Shown here: positions 23,114 through 30,863 of the stretch, piece by piece
Layout: each line of letters opens with the position of its first letter
Position numbering within the stretch: position 1 is the stretch's first letter
Source of the DNA: a virus
Direction: 5' to 3' (one strand)
DNA: 56,920 nucleotides
Virus record (IMG/VR): IMGVR_UViG_3300025120_014399
Span: 1-56,920 of that record
The notes under the pieces: model-generated
The model's database searches: none
The model's input: only the letters and a program-made list of their open reading frames with translations
What the model was told of the DNA's origin: nothing
Program-made: the position numbers and the translations under genes

Positions 23114-24718
23114 ATGCAAAAAAGACATGTTATTTTTGAAGAAGATCTAGCACAAAAGCTTAAACGAGGTGTGGATACTTTGGCAAATGCTGTTAAGACA
23201 ACAATGGGTCCAAAAGGAAAGCTAGTTCTAATTCAGCGTGATCATCATCATCCAACAATTACTAAAGATGGGGTAACAGTTGCTAGATCAATTGAACTTC
23301 CCGATGAATTAGAAAACATGGCGGTTAAGGTTTTAAAAGAAGCTGCGAGTAGAACAGCTGATGACGCCGGCGACGGTACAACCACTTCAACTGTTTTAGC
23401 GCAAGCTATATTTAATGAAGGTCTTAAAATGAAGTCTGCAGGATACCAGATCGACCTTTTAAAAGCCGGTATTGAAAAAGCTGTCAAAGTAGTTATTGAA
23501 GACTTAAGTAAGAATTGCAAAAAAGTTGTTAATGATGATGAGCTAAAACAGGTTGCATTAATATCAGCTAATGGTGAAGAAGAAATTACTAATTTAATTG
23601 TAGAAGCAATCAAAGCTTCTGGTGTCGACGGGTCTGTAATTGTTGAAGAAGCACGCGGTTTTGATTCATCACTTACAATTGTAGATGGATATAGACTAGA
23701 AAGAGGATATTTATCTCCTTATTTTGTATCAAATAAAGAAAAAATGACATGTGAATTCAATAATCCTTTGATTTTCATGGCTGATAGATCATTAAATTCG
23801 ATCAGAGATCTTATGCCTATATTAGAAATGTCTCTCGAGTCTTCTAAGCCTATTGTAATCGTGGCCAACGATATTGAAGGTGAAGCAATGCAAGGGTTGG
23901 TTTTGAATAAAACCAAAGGATCACTTCGTGTATGCGCTATGAAGTCACCTGGTTTTGGTGCATCTAGACATGATCTAATGTTAGATCTTCAAGCTGTTGT
24001 AGGTGGTACAATAGTTGATTCAACATCTGATTTTTCTAAGTTTACAATTGAAGACTTTGGCACAGCAAAAAAAATAATTGTGGGAAGAACTAGTTCTATG
24101 ATTATCGCAAATAGTAAGGATAACGAACAAATAAGCACTAGAATTAATTCAATTAAAGAAAGACAGCTAGAACCTAGTGTTGAAGAGAATGAAAGAGAAC
24201 TGTTAACATACAGACTACAACAACTTTCAGGCGGAATAGCGATACTAAGAGTAGGTGCAGCAACAGAGTCTGAGCTTATAGAAAGATACGATCGTGTTGA
24301 TGATGCTCTGCATGCAACTCGTGCTGCGCTTGAAGAAGGTATACTTCCTGGTGGCGGCATAGCACTAGTTCGTGCACAAAAAATATTATTAACAAAAATT
24401 AAAAAAGAAGAAAATGATGATATTAGGAGTGGAATGATGATTGTAGCTAGGTCTATTGTGGAACCGTTTAAGCAAATCATTAGAAATGGAAAAAACTCAC
24501 CAGACTCATTGCTAAAAGAAGTACAAGATAAGAAAAGTAATGTTGGATATGACACTAGAACAGAAAAGTTTGGAAACATGTTTAAAATAGGCATTCTAGA
24601 TCCATATAAAGTTGTACGTTGTGCCTTAGAAAACGCAGCCTCAGCTGCTGTAATGTTACTTAGCGTAGGGTGTTGTTTGATAGATGTTGAGAACGAAACT
24701 TCGCTAGAGGATAATTAG
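23114..24718 (+). CDS. groEL: GroEL-like chaperonin (Cpn60)
   Basis: This is a 534-residue group I chaperonin, close to the usual 540. T-M-G-P-K-G-K lies near residue 31, T-I-T-K-D-G-V near residue 50, and the ATP-site D-G-T-T-T starts at Asp87, the same number as in E. coli GroEL. I-L-P-G-G-G-I-A-L lies near residue 412. It differs strongly from host GroEL in the apical domain, and the C terminus lacks the Gly-Met tail. It would fold phage proteins such as the capsid. No GroES gene is visible, so it may use a host or unlinked co-chaperonin, or none. Confidence 0.95.
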   Translation: MQKRHVIFEEDLAQKLKRGVDTLANAVKTTMGPKGKLVLIQRDHHHPTITKDGVTVARSIELPDELENMAVKVLKEAASRTADDAGDGTTTSTVLAQAIFNEGLKMKSAGYQIDLLKAGIEKAVKVVIEDLSKNCKKVVNDDELKQVALISANGEEEITNLIVEAIKASGVDGSVIVEEARGFDSSLTIVDGYRLERGYLSPYFVSNKEKMTCEFNNPLIFMADRSLNSIRDLMPILEMSLESSKPIVIVANDIEGEAMQGLVLNKTKGSLRVCAMKSPGFGASRHDLMLDLQAVVGGTIVDSTSDFSKFTIEDFGTAKKIIVGRTSSMIIANSKDNEQISTRINSIKERQLEPSVEENERELLTYRLQQLSGGIAILRVGAATESELIERYDRVDDALHATRAALEEGILPGGGIALVRAQKILLTKIKKEENDDIRSGMMIVARSIVEPFKQIIRNGKNSPDSLLKEVQDKKSNVGYDTRTEKFGNMFKIGILDPYKVVRCALENAASAAVMLLSVGCCLIDVENETSLEDN

Positions 24719-24750
24719 TATTAGATTAATTGCTTAGCTCGAGTTGAAAC

Positions 24751-25110
24751 ATGAAAAATAAAAATACAGACTTGTTTGTAGAATCATTACATAAATTAAA
24801 AAATAAAATTTCTCGAACAGTTATTACTTTAAGATTAGAGAGGGATACACATGTTCCCGATCTTATGACAAGAATTCGAATCCTACCATCTGTTGCTGTT
24901 GTTGGTCAAAAAGAAAAGGTAGACAGATTTATTGACGGTGATGCTAGACTGTCTATTTCTGTTAAGTTTCTACCTAAATCTTCACAAGTATACACGTCAT
25001 TAAAAGAATTGTGCACAATGATAAAAAGACTGCCAGGCGTCATGTCAATATCTGTTGAGTCGTATGATAAAAGAAAGATTACTATGCGCGGTAAAAAATT
25101 AATTTTTTAA
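24751..25110 (+). CDS. Conserved phage-type hypothetical protein, ferredoxin-like fold suspected
   Basis: This is a 119-residue protein. I-T-L-R-L-E-R-D, H-V-P-D-L-M-T-R-I-R, L-P-S-V-A-V-V-G-Q and later L-S-I-S-V-K-F-L, L-K-E-L-C-T-M-I-K and P-G-V-M-S-I-S-V alternate as beta-alpha-beta-beta-alpha-beta. This is compatible with an ACT-like small-molecule domain. No catalytic residues are seen. It lies between groEL and the sigma factor region. The function is unknown. Confidence 0.6.
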   Translation: MKNKNTDLFVESLHKLKNKISRTVITLRLERDTHVPDLMTRIRILPSVAVVGQKEKVDRFIDGDARLSISVKFLPKSSQVYTSLKELCTMIKRLPGVMSISVESYDKRKITMRGKKLIF

Positions 25111-25197
25111 TGTAAAGTTAATCGTTTTATCTGTACTATTAAATTAACTTAAAATTTATTTAATTTGATTAAAAAATGCAATCATGTGAGGTGTTAT

Positions 25198-25377
25198 ATG
25201 CATGAACTTTCAAATGATGAGTTGGCAAAGCTTTCAAATGATGATCTTAGAAAACTATTTCTAGATATAAGATCAGTTATTAATAAGTCTAAGAGAAACA
25301 AAAAAGAATGTATTTCTATTGAAATATATTATTGTTACATAAGCAAGGAGGTAAATACCAGAAATTTTAAATTTTAA
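25198..25377 (+). CDS. Small hypothetical protein
   Basis: This is a 59-residue protein starting at the ATG behind GAGGTG. An earlier in-frame ATG at 25165 has no such site. It contains a short duplicated phrase, E-L-S-N-D-E-L and K-L-S-N-D-D-L, then a basic end. No family is recognised. It sits just upstream of the sigma-factor promoter. Confidence 0.5.
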   Translation: MHELSNDELAKLSNDDLRKLFLDIRSVINKSKRNKKECISIEIYYCYISKEVNTRNFKF

Positions 25378-25405
25378 AATGCGTGCAACGCCGCATAAAA
25401 CGTGT

Positions 25406-25411
25406 TATAAT
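25406..25411 (+). promoter_or_regulatory. Putative -10 box (TATAAT) upstream of the sigma factor
   Basis: TATAAT within CGTGTTATAATAAC lies 51 bases before the TTG start at 25463. It leaves a leader with a strong Shine-Dalgarno (AGGGGG). No -35 box is evident. Confidence 0.5.
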
Positions 25412-25462
25412 AACATTACAAACTAAACATTAAAAACTAACAATACATATAGGGGGTTAACT

Positions 25463-26197
25463 TTGTATAACTCAAACTTAGACAGCTATTTTAAATCAGC
25501 TGCAAAAATTGACTTGCTCACAAGATCAGAAGAGGTTGAACTAGCTAAGAAGATCGAAGCCGGCGACATGCGCGCTCGAGAAAAAATGATCAGCGCAAAC
25601 TTAAGATTAGCAATATCTATTGCAAATAAATATGCAAAATATGGTAACGTAAGCTACGAAGACCTAATCCAGGAAAGCAATATTGGATTAATCAAAGCAG
25701 TAGAAAAATTTGATTGGCGACGAGGTTTTAAGTTCAGCACATATGCATGTTGGTGGATTAAGCAAGCTGTTACTCGTTATTTAACAGCAAACAATTCTAT
25801 TTTAAAAATACCCTCCCATACAGTTGCAAATAGTAGAAAAGTGTGGAATGTAATGAAAGAATATGAAGAAGAGTTTGGTCAGGAAGCTACAATTGAAGAA
25901 CTATCTGATATCATGGGTATTAGTGTTGATCAAGTAAAACAGGCACAAACTGCCGGGAAAGCAAGATATGTCACATCAATTGATAAGCCTATAGGCGATG
26001 AGTCAGGAAGCAGAACGTTGGCAGATATAATTCCTGACAATGCTAGAACTGTAGAAGAAGTATTTGACGGCAAGATTATAAAAGGTGTAATCGTAGAGGC
26101 GCTATCATCGCTTTCCAAAAGAGAAGAAATGGTCTTGCGTCTAAGATTTGGAATAACTGACGTTGCTGAAGAAGATCAAAATATAGTAGAAGTTTAA
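25463..26197 (+). CDS. RNA polymerase sigma-70 family factor lacking region 4.2
   Basis: This is a 244-residue protein with a TTG start behind AGGGGG. Region 1.2 ([12 protein letters not shown]) is at residues 9-20. Region 2 is complete: N-L-R-L-A-I-S-I-A near residue 46, [10 protein letters not shown] near residue 68, and [16 protein letters not shown] in regions 2.3/2.4. Region 3 (residues 119-200) has S-H-T-V-A-N-S. Region 4.1 starts with [13 protein letters not shown] near residue 224, but the protein stops about 15 residues later. The HTH that reads -35 boxes is absent, and I do not see it in another frame nearby. The next gene encodes a small HTH protein. Confidence 0.93.
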   Translation: MYNSNLDSYFKSAAKIDLLTRSEEVELAKKIEAGDMRAREKMISANLRLAISIANKYAKYGNVSYEDLIQESNIGLIKAVEKFDWRRGFKFSTYACWWIKQAVTRYLTANNSILKIPSHTVANSRKVWNVMKEYEEEFGQEATIEELSDIMGISVDQVKQAQTAGKARYVTSIDKPIGDESGSRTLADIIPDNARTVEEVFDGKIIKGVIVEALSSLSKREEMVLRLRFGITDVAEEDQNIVEV

Positions 26198-26200
26198 AAT

Positions 26201-26206
26201 TATAAT
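26201..26206 (+). promoter_or_regulatory. Putative -10 box (TATAAT) between sigma factor and small HTH gene
   Basis: TATAAT begins 4 bases after the sigma stop and lies 29 bases before the start at 26236. AGGAG follows. The two genes could therefore be co-transcribed or expressed separately. Confidence 0.4.
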
Positions 26207-26235
26207 TTAACATATTAAAAATTAGGAGAATAATT

Positions 26236-26526
26236 ATGGCAATGCCAAAAGGGTTTAAATCAAAGAACGGTTACGGAACTACAAAGTCACTAGGCGGTAA
26301 ATCTTATCATGAGATAGCAGATCATATGGTAGGCAGCGGATTTAAAATGAATCATTCAACTGCAAGAAATGTTTTTGTCAATTCTTTAATAAAAATAGCA
26401 GAACAAGTAACATCAGTTTATGACATGAGTTTAGATAAAAAACAAATCAAAGATATCGCAATTAATCCAGAATTTCAAGAAGCGATCGCTGACTTTATGA
26501 AAGATAAAAGGTACCTTAATGAATAA
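26236..26526 (+). CDS. Small HTH protein, candidate detached sigma region 4-like subunit
   Basis: This is a 96-residue protein. After a Gly/Lys-rich start, residues 24-57 read as a helix-turn-helix: S-Y-H-E-I-A-D-H-M, a turn, then N-H-S-T-A-R-N-V-F-V-N-S-L-I-K-I-A. The order E-I-A ... S-T-A-R-N ... L-x-K-I-A is like sigma region 4.2 (E-V-A ... S-R-E-R-I-R-Q-I ... A-L-x-K-L). It follows a sigma factor that lacks this region, as T4 gp33 accompanies gp55. The protein may bind the polymerase flap, DNA, or both. This pairing is inference. Confidence 0.6.
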   Translation: MAMPKGFKSKNGYGTTKSLGGKSYHEIADHMVGSGFKMNHSTARNVFVNSLIKIAEQVTSVYDMSLDKKQIKDIAINPEFQEAIADFMKDKRYLNE

Positions 26527-26788
26527 CAATCACTTACAAAGTATTTTAAACGTAAGATATCAAACAGAGCTTTTAGAATCATTAGACTGGGACGAGCAAA
26601 AAAGATCCCAGCTTTTTGAATATTTAGAAACAGAATTTAATAATTTTAACCTTAAGCGACCAGGTGAACTATTAAATTCTGTTGAACTTCACTTTGGAGA
26701 ATCAACAGCGATGATAATTAAAAAAATATTTGCAGAACAATTTAATGTGATCATACAAAACAATAGTGGAGAAAATAATGAGCATTAG
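26519..26788 (+). CDS. Hypothetical helical protein
   Basis: This is an 89-residue protein starting inside the end of the HTH gene (8-base overlap). It is helical, with W-D-E-Q-K-R-S-Q-L-F-E-Y-L and A-M-I-I-K-K-I-F-A-E-Q-F. No family is recognised. The overlaps on both sides suggest co-translation with the transcription genes. Confidence 0.6.
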   Translation: MNNNHLQSILNVRYQTELLESLDWDEQKRSQLFEYLETEFNNFNLKRPGELLNSVELHFGESTAMIIKKIFAEQFNVIIQNNSGENNEH

Positions 26789-27068
26789 ACTAACTTATTA
26801 TTTAGGCAAAAATAAAACTCACTTAAAAACATTCTGCGAAAGAATGAATCTTAAATCATACGATGAACTTTATTCTTTCTGTAATATAAAAAATATTAAA
26901 TGTGATGTAACAGAAGAAGAATATATAGCTTTGTTTCCTAAAGAAAAGAAAAAGAAAAAGAAAAATGAAGAAAAAATTATTGAAAAGCCAAAAGCTAAAA
27001 CCCGGGGACGTGGTAGAAAATCGAAACCTAAAACAGCCGGGAATTCTGATTCAAAAAACAATTCATGA
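26778..27068 (+). CDS. Hypothetical protein with a basic tail overprinted by the next gene
   Basis: This is a 96-residue protein; ATG 26778 was chosen for GGAG upstream. Residues 1-55 are a small mixed domain (L-T-Y-Y-L-G-K-N-K-T-H). The rest is a lysine-rich tail (P-K-E-K-K-K-K-K-K and R-G-R-G-R-K-S-K). About 100 bases of the tail are shared in another frame with the SH3-like gene at 26965. The tail could bind nucleic acid. The function is unknown. Confidence 0.55.
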   Translation: MSIRLTYYLGKNKTHLKTFCERMNLKSYDELYSFCNIKNIKCDVTEEEYIALFPKEKKKKKKNEEKIIEKPKAKTRGRGRKSKPKTAGNSDSKNNS

Positions 27069-27150
27069 AGATTATTATAAAGTAATTTGCAATGGTAAGA
27101 TGACAGAATGGCACATAAGTAATATATATCTATTATTAGATAAAAATTAA
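26965..27150 (+). CDS. Small SH3-like protein (L-K-P-G-D-V-V family)
   Basis: This is a 61-residue protein in a frame different from the gene it overlaps. K-L-K-P-G-D-V-V-E-N, then P-G-I-L-I-Q-K, Y-Y-K-V-I-C-N-G and W-H-I-S-N-I-Y-L-L give the five-strand pattern seen in the other P-G-D genes of this window. Coding potential is clear in the second half, which does not overlap. The exact start inside the neighbour is uncertain. Confidence 0.6.
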   Translation: MKKKLLKSQKLKPGDVVENRNLKQPGILIQKTIHEDYYKVICNGKMTEWHISNIYLLLDKN

Positions 27151-27163
27151 ATAGGAGACACAT

Positions 27164-27586
27164 ATGTCATTTAATCATCCCAAACCAGGTCCGAATCTAG
27201 TCGGTGCTTATCAAATGAGTGGAATTCCTTTTGTTACAGGTTCAACGGGCGCAGCTGAAACTATTACTAGAAAAGAATTTCCTTTTCCTTTCGTCACTAG
27301 ATTTATTACGCTTTCTAATTCAAATAACGATGCGGCCGAAGAATTACGTATATCATTTTCCGCTGAAGGCGGAATTGGTGGCCCTGGTGCAGTTGAAAAA
27401 TATGAGTTTCTTTGTCCCGTAAATAATGCTGTGACACTAGATGTAAGGTGTAAAACTATATTTGTTACAACATCAGCAGCTATGGAATGGTCACTTTGCG
27501 CTGGGTTGACACCAATTGCTGCAGTTGATTTTCCTGTTCTTACAGGCAGTAAAGGCTTTGCCGGTGTCGGTGGCGCTGCCTTATAA
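27164..27586 (+). CDS. Probable virion protein, beta-sandwich (head decoration or fibre type)
   Basis: This is a 140-residue protein behind AGGAG. It is rich in Gly, Ala, Thr and Phe. G-A-Y-Q-M-S-G-I-P-F-V-T, F-P-F-V-T-R-F-I-T-L-S-N and L-D-V-R-C-K-T-I-F-V-T-T alternate as strands. The composition differs from the Lys/Asn-rich neighbours and fits a small surface or decoration protein of the virion. The name is inference; the ORF itself is solid. Confidence 0.65.
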   Translation: MSFNHPKPGPNLVGAYQMSGIPFVTGSTGAAETITRKEFPFPFVTRFITLSNSNNDAAEELRISFSAEGGIGGPGAVEKYEFLCPVNNAVTLDVRCKTIFVTTSAAMEWSLCAGLTPIAAVDFPVLTGSKGFAGVGGAAL

Positions 27587-27604
27587 TCATTGTAATCTAA
27601 AACT

Positions 27605-27844
27605 ATGCCTAAATACAAATACAATGTTGGTGACGTTGTTAGACTTAATAACGAAGACATAGGATTAATAGTTGGTTTAACAAATGCATGTGAGTATATG
27701 GCAATTGAATCTAATTTAAAAGAAGAATTACTATCGACATTCATGAAAATTGCCATATACAAAGCTGTAATAAATAGTACAATTTCTTATATTGATGAAT
27801 CAAATATAAAGGAATTAGTATTATGTATCAAAGAAAAATTGTAG
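27605..27844 (+). CDS. Small SH3-like protein (V-G-D-V-V family)
   Basis: This is a 79-residue protein. It opens with Y-K-Y-N-V-G-D-V-V-R-L-N-N-E-D-I-G-L-I-V-G-L, the usual first two strands of this small-protein family. The middle is helical, and the end overlaps the nucleotidyltransferase gene by 22 bases. The function is unknown. Confidence 0.6.
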   Translation: MPKYKYNVGDVVRLNNEDIGLIVGLTNACEYMAIESNLKEELLSTFMKIAIYKAVINSTISYIDESNIKELVLCIKEKL

Positions 27845-28245
27845 CTGTTTCAGGTGGATTTGATCCCATACACGTAGGTCACATTAGAATGATACAAGAA
27901 GCAGCCGAACTTGGCAACGTTGTTGTCATAGCTAATTCAGATGATTGGCTGCTTAGAAAGAAAGGGTACGTCTTTATGAAGTATGAAGAACGTCAAGAAA
28001 TCCTTAAATCAATTAAAGGCGTCGTTAATGTTTTTAAAGCAAGTGATGAAGACAATACAGTATGCAGATCTTTAAAGATTATAAAGCCAGATATATTTGC
28101 AAACGGCGGCGATAGAAAAGAAGGTAACGTTCCTGAATACAAAGTTTGCGAAAATCTAGGCATAGAATTAAGATTTGGAATTGGTGGCGATGATAAACCT
28201 CAGTCATCATCATGGCTAGTAGAAAAAGCAAGAGAGTCTAAATGA
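27823..28245 (+). CDS. Cytidylyltransferase-like nucleotidyltransferase (TagD/HldE-C type)
   Basis: This is a 140-residue single-domain enzyme. G-G-F-D-P-I-H-V-G-H at residues 11-20 is the HxGH signature. A-N-S-D-D-W-L near residue 44 and a final S-S-S-W-L-V near residue 128 (compare I-S-S-T) complete the site. Relatives transfer CMP or AMP to glycerol-3-phosphate, heptose phosphate, ethanolamine phosphate or similar. It overlaps the phosphomannomutase-like gene by 4 bases, pointing to joint work on an activated sugar or polyol. Confidence 0.88.
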   Translation: MYQRKIVAVSGGFDPIHVGHIRMIQEAAELGNVVVIANSDDWLLRKKGYVFMKYEERQEILKSIKGVVNVFKASDEDNTVCRSLKIIKPDIFANGGDRKEGNVPEYKVCENLGIELRFGIGGDDKPQSSSWLVEKARESK

Positions 28246-29048
28246 AAACAATTCTATTTGATATGGACGGTACTCTAACACCGGCAAGGGAAAAGATGAC
28301 GCAATTCATGTGCCGGACTTTAGCTAGTCTTCAGAAAGATGGGTATCGTATTGGCATAGTTAGCGGATCAGATATTGATTACATAATTGAACAATGTGAA
28401 GTATTAACAGATATTAATAGATTTGACCATACAGCAATTGATATCTACCCGTGTAATGGTACAAAGCATTATCGTTACACTACACACAGCAATTTAATAA
28501 ACCTATATAAAAATGATTTTAAAAAAAAGGTTGGTAGCGATTTATTTTCAGAACTAGTTTATAGTTTGTTTAGTCTATTAAGCAGTTTCACTAGCAAAAA
28601 TTATAAATATAATATCCCGCTAACTGGCAACTTTATAGATTATCGTGGATCGATGATTAATTTTTCACCAATCGGTAGGAATGCATCCCAAAAAGATCGA
28701 CTAGACTGGATAAAGCTAGACAAAAAGTATGATATCAGAAAAGAATTATTAAATCAGCTAAGAAGTAAATTTAACAATAAAGATATTGAATTTAAACTTG
28801 GTGGTGAAACAAGTATAGACATATGCCCGACAGGTTGGGATAAAACATATGTTTTGAAAAACTTCAAAGACGAAGAAGAAGTTTGGTTTATAGGTGATAG
28901 GTGCGAAGTAAACGGCAATGATAAGGAACTATATGATGCTGTTAAGCTGAGAATTAAAGGAGAGAGCTTTAAAACGACCGGGCCTAGTAAAACTATAGCT
29001 ATTATTAACAATAGGATTCTTCAGCATCCTAATCAACTTAAGAGGTAA
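28242..29048 (+). CDS. Phosphomannomutase-like HAD enzyme (eukaryotic PMM type)
   Basis: This is a 268-residue HAD protein. F-D-M-D-G-T-L-T at residues 6-13 holds the nucleophile Asp7 and acid/base Asp9. G-I-V-S-G-S-D near residue 38 matches the PMM motif. R-G-S-M-I-N-F-S-P-I-G-R near residue 135 matches the phosphomannomutase substrate loop. I-G-D-R-C near residue 223 and the following N-G-N-D form the metal site. The enzyme would interconvert mannose-6-phosphate and mannose-1-phosphate. This PMM type is found mainly in eukaryotes and some bacteria; a phage copy is unusual. Confidence 0.82.
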   Translation: MKTILFDMDGTLTPAREKMTQFMCRTLASLQKDGYRIGIVSGSDIDYIIEQCEVLTDINRFDHTAIDIYPCNGTKHYRYTTHSNLINLYKNDFKKKVGSDLFSELVYSLFSLLSSFTSKNYKYNIPLTGNFIDYRGSMINFSPIGRNASQKDRLDWIKLDKKYDIRKELLNQLRSKFNNKDIEFKLGGETSIDICPTGWDKTYVLKNFKDEEEVWFIGDRCEVNGNDKELYDAVKLRIKGESFKTTGPSKTIAIINNRILQHPNQLKR

Positions 29049-29052
29049 CAAA

Positions 29053-29238
29053 ATGGAAAAACAATTACTAGAAAGCTTAGTCCAGCTAAGGACAGAGCTC
29101 ATTAAAGAATTTGAAAAAATTAGAGATTATAAAAATAATAAAAATGCAATCATGAAAGAAGTAGAGCATGCTAGAGTTGTTCATACAACAATAGCTAGAC
29201 TGGATCTAATTTTAAAAGATCATGTTAAGTTTGAATAA
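29053..29238 (+). CDS. Small helical hypothetical protein
   Basis: This is a 61-residue, almost fully helical, charged protein (L-R-T-E-L-I-K-E-F-E-K-I, H-T-T-I-A-R-L-D-L). It has no known family and no membrane segment. It starts 4 bases after the PMM-like gene. Confidence 0.55.
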   Translation: MEKQLLESLVQLRTELIKEFEKIRDYKNNKNAIMKEVEHARVVHTTIARLDLILKDHVKFE

Positions 29239-29297
29239 TTTTAGGTTCTAAGGAAAATTAGTCTAATATCCCTATATGTATTAATGTGGGGGTTATC

Positions 29298-30863
29298 ATG
29301 ATCAGACTAATTTTATTATGTCTGGTCGCATTTTTAGGCTTGGGTTGTTCTGACAATCTAATATATAAAGTTCAAGAGTCGCGACCAGAAATTGTTGTTT
29401 ATCCTGAAGAAATAGATTTTGGACATCTTACTTCGGGGTTTGAATCAGAAAAGAAAGAAATTATTATAGTTAACACGGGCGATGCAGATTTAGTTCTGAT
29501 ATCGCCCGAATTGTTTGACGGATCGACTCGGTTCGGGATAAACTACGAACAAGACTTGACTATAGAGTCATCAGAAGTATTTGTTATAGAGGTCTTTTAT
29601 ACGCCTGAAACTTACGAGCATAACGGATCTTTCATAAGAATAGAATCAAACGATGAAGATGATCCTGTCATCGACGTTACTGCTGTTGGCATAGGTGATG
29701 CACCTGTCATGACTGTATACCCAGATGACTTTGATTACGGTGATATTAGCATTGGCTGCGACAATGAAGAAAGAATAACAGTAAAAAATGATGGCAATAT
29801 GAATCTCACCATTGATTCAATTGTTCAAATGGTTACACAGCCTGTTGACATACACATGGAATTTGGATCACTTCCTGAGCCTCCATGGGAAATACCTCCC
29901 GGGCAATCATTAGACTTTTTAGTTTCTTATATGCCGAACGACTTAGGCAACGATCAAAGCCAAATAACTATTACGGGAAACGACCCTTATACACCTATTA
30001 TTGAAACATCGCAATACGGCGCGGGAGATGTTGAAAAATGGTTTAGCCAGACACACATTCAAGAAGAAATACCTATTTTAGACGTCTTGTGGGTAGTTGA
30101 TGATAGTGGTTCAATGAATCGATTTCAAACAAATCTATCTAGTAATATTGGCTTATTTGTTAACACATTTATGGCAACAGGTGCTGACTATCATATGTCT
30201 GTTATAACGACGTCAGACTATCATGCTAGTCCGGTTATAACTAGTTCTAGCTCGGATCCGGCTGGTACGCTAGCGTCTGATGTAATGGTTGGAATTACCG
30301 GCAGTGGAATGGAAAAAGGAATTCAAATGGCAGTGAGAGCCCTAGGGTCTTCTAATTCAGCAGGCCATGGGAGTTTATTTTTTAGAGATAGTGCAACACT
30401 AGTTGTTGTTTACGTTTCTGATGAACCTGATCACAGCGATCTAGGCTGGGCTTCTTATATTACGTTTTTTGACTCAATTAAGCCCCCGGGACAGTTTATA
30501 CCATACGGTGTAATTGGAGATTATCCTAGCGGTTGTACAACAAATCCTTTCGGCTCAGCACAATATGGCGCAGGATACTGGGATATGATCGATCATTATG
30601 GCGGAGATTGGTACTCAATTTGTGCATCGGATTGGGGTGTTCAGTTGCAAAATTTAGCAAACGCATTGTCTGCAAAAAGAGCGTATATTTTAGATGAAAA
30701 TGATCCTATTGAAGAAACAATAAGTGTATACGTTAATGGACAATTAACACCAAACTGGGAGTATGACGCGAACACAAATAGTGTAATTTTTCATGAAGAT
30801 TACATACCAGAAGAGGGTCAATCAATAGAAATAGAATACGCAGTATGGGGGTGTTATGAATGA
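29298..30863 (+). CDS. Predicted secreted lipoprotein with ASH-like repeats and a VWA domain
   Basis: This is a 521-residue protein starting at the ATG behind GGGGG. The first 18 residues (L-I-L-L-C-L-V-A-F-L-G-L-G-C) are a signal peptide ending in a Cys. The lipobox is slightly atypical, with Gly at -3. Residues 30-250 hold two repeats of the HYDIN/ASH or choice-of-anchor-D kind, each with I-D-F-G or F-D-Y-G and a late N-D. Residues 262-480 are a VWA domain: the MIDAS D-D-S-G-S starts at residue 268, and Y-V-S-D-E-P-D lies near residue 374. The layout is typical of bacterial envelope proteins and strange for a phage. It overlaps the protease gene by 4 bases. Confidence 0.82.
   Translation: MIRLILLCLVAFLGLGCSDNLIYKVQESRPEIVVYPEEIDFGHLTSGFESEKKEIIIVNTGDADLVLISPELFDGSTRFGINYEQDLTIESSEVFVIEVFYTPETYEHNGSFIRIESNDEDDPVIDVTAVGIGDAPVMTVYPDDFDYGDISIGCDNEERITVKNDGNMNLTIDSIVQMVTQPVDIHMEFGSLPEPPWEIPPGQSLDFLVSYMPNDLGNDQSQITITGNDPYTPIIETSQYGAGDVEKWFSQTHIQEEIPILDVLWVVDDSGSMNRFQTNLSSNIGLFVNTFMATGADYHMSVITTSDYHASPVITSSSSDPAGTLASDVMVGITGSGMEKGIQMAVRALGSSNSAGHGSLFFRDSATLVVVYVSDEPDHSDLGWASYITFFDSIKPPGQFIPYGVIGDYPSGCTTNPFGSAQYGAGYWDMIDHYGGDWYSICASDWGVQLQNLANALSAKRAYILDENDPIEETISVYVNGQLTPNWEYDANTNSVIFHEDYIPEEGQSIEIEYAVWGCYE

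Noticed and set aside
23989-24594. 201-residue open frame on the minus strand
   Set aside because: It lies fully inside groEL, is Ser/Leu/Ile-rich as antisense frames of Lys/Asn-rich genes are, and has no ribosome site or recognisable domain.
26143-26235. Frameshifted region 4.2 of the sigma factor
   Set aside because: I read the bases after the last sigma codons in all plus frames and saw no HTH continuation before the next gene; the truncation looks real, not a frameshift.
27211-27762. 183-residue open frame on the minus strand
   Set aside because: It covers the plus-strand virion-type gene at 27164 and part of the small SH3-like gene, and has antisense-like composition.
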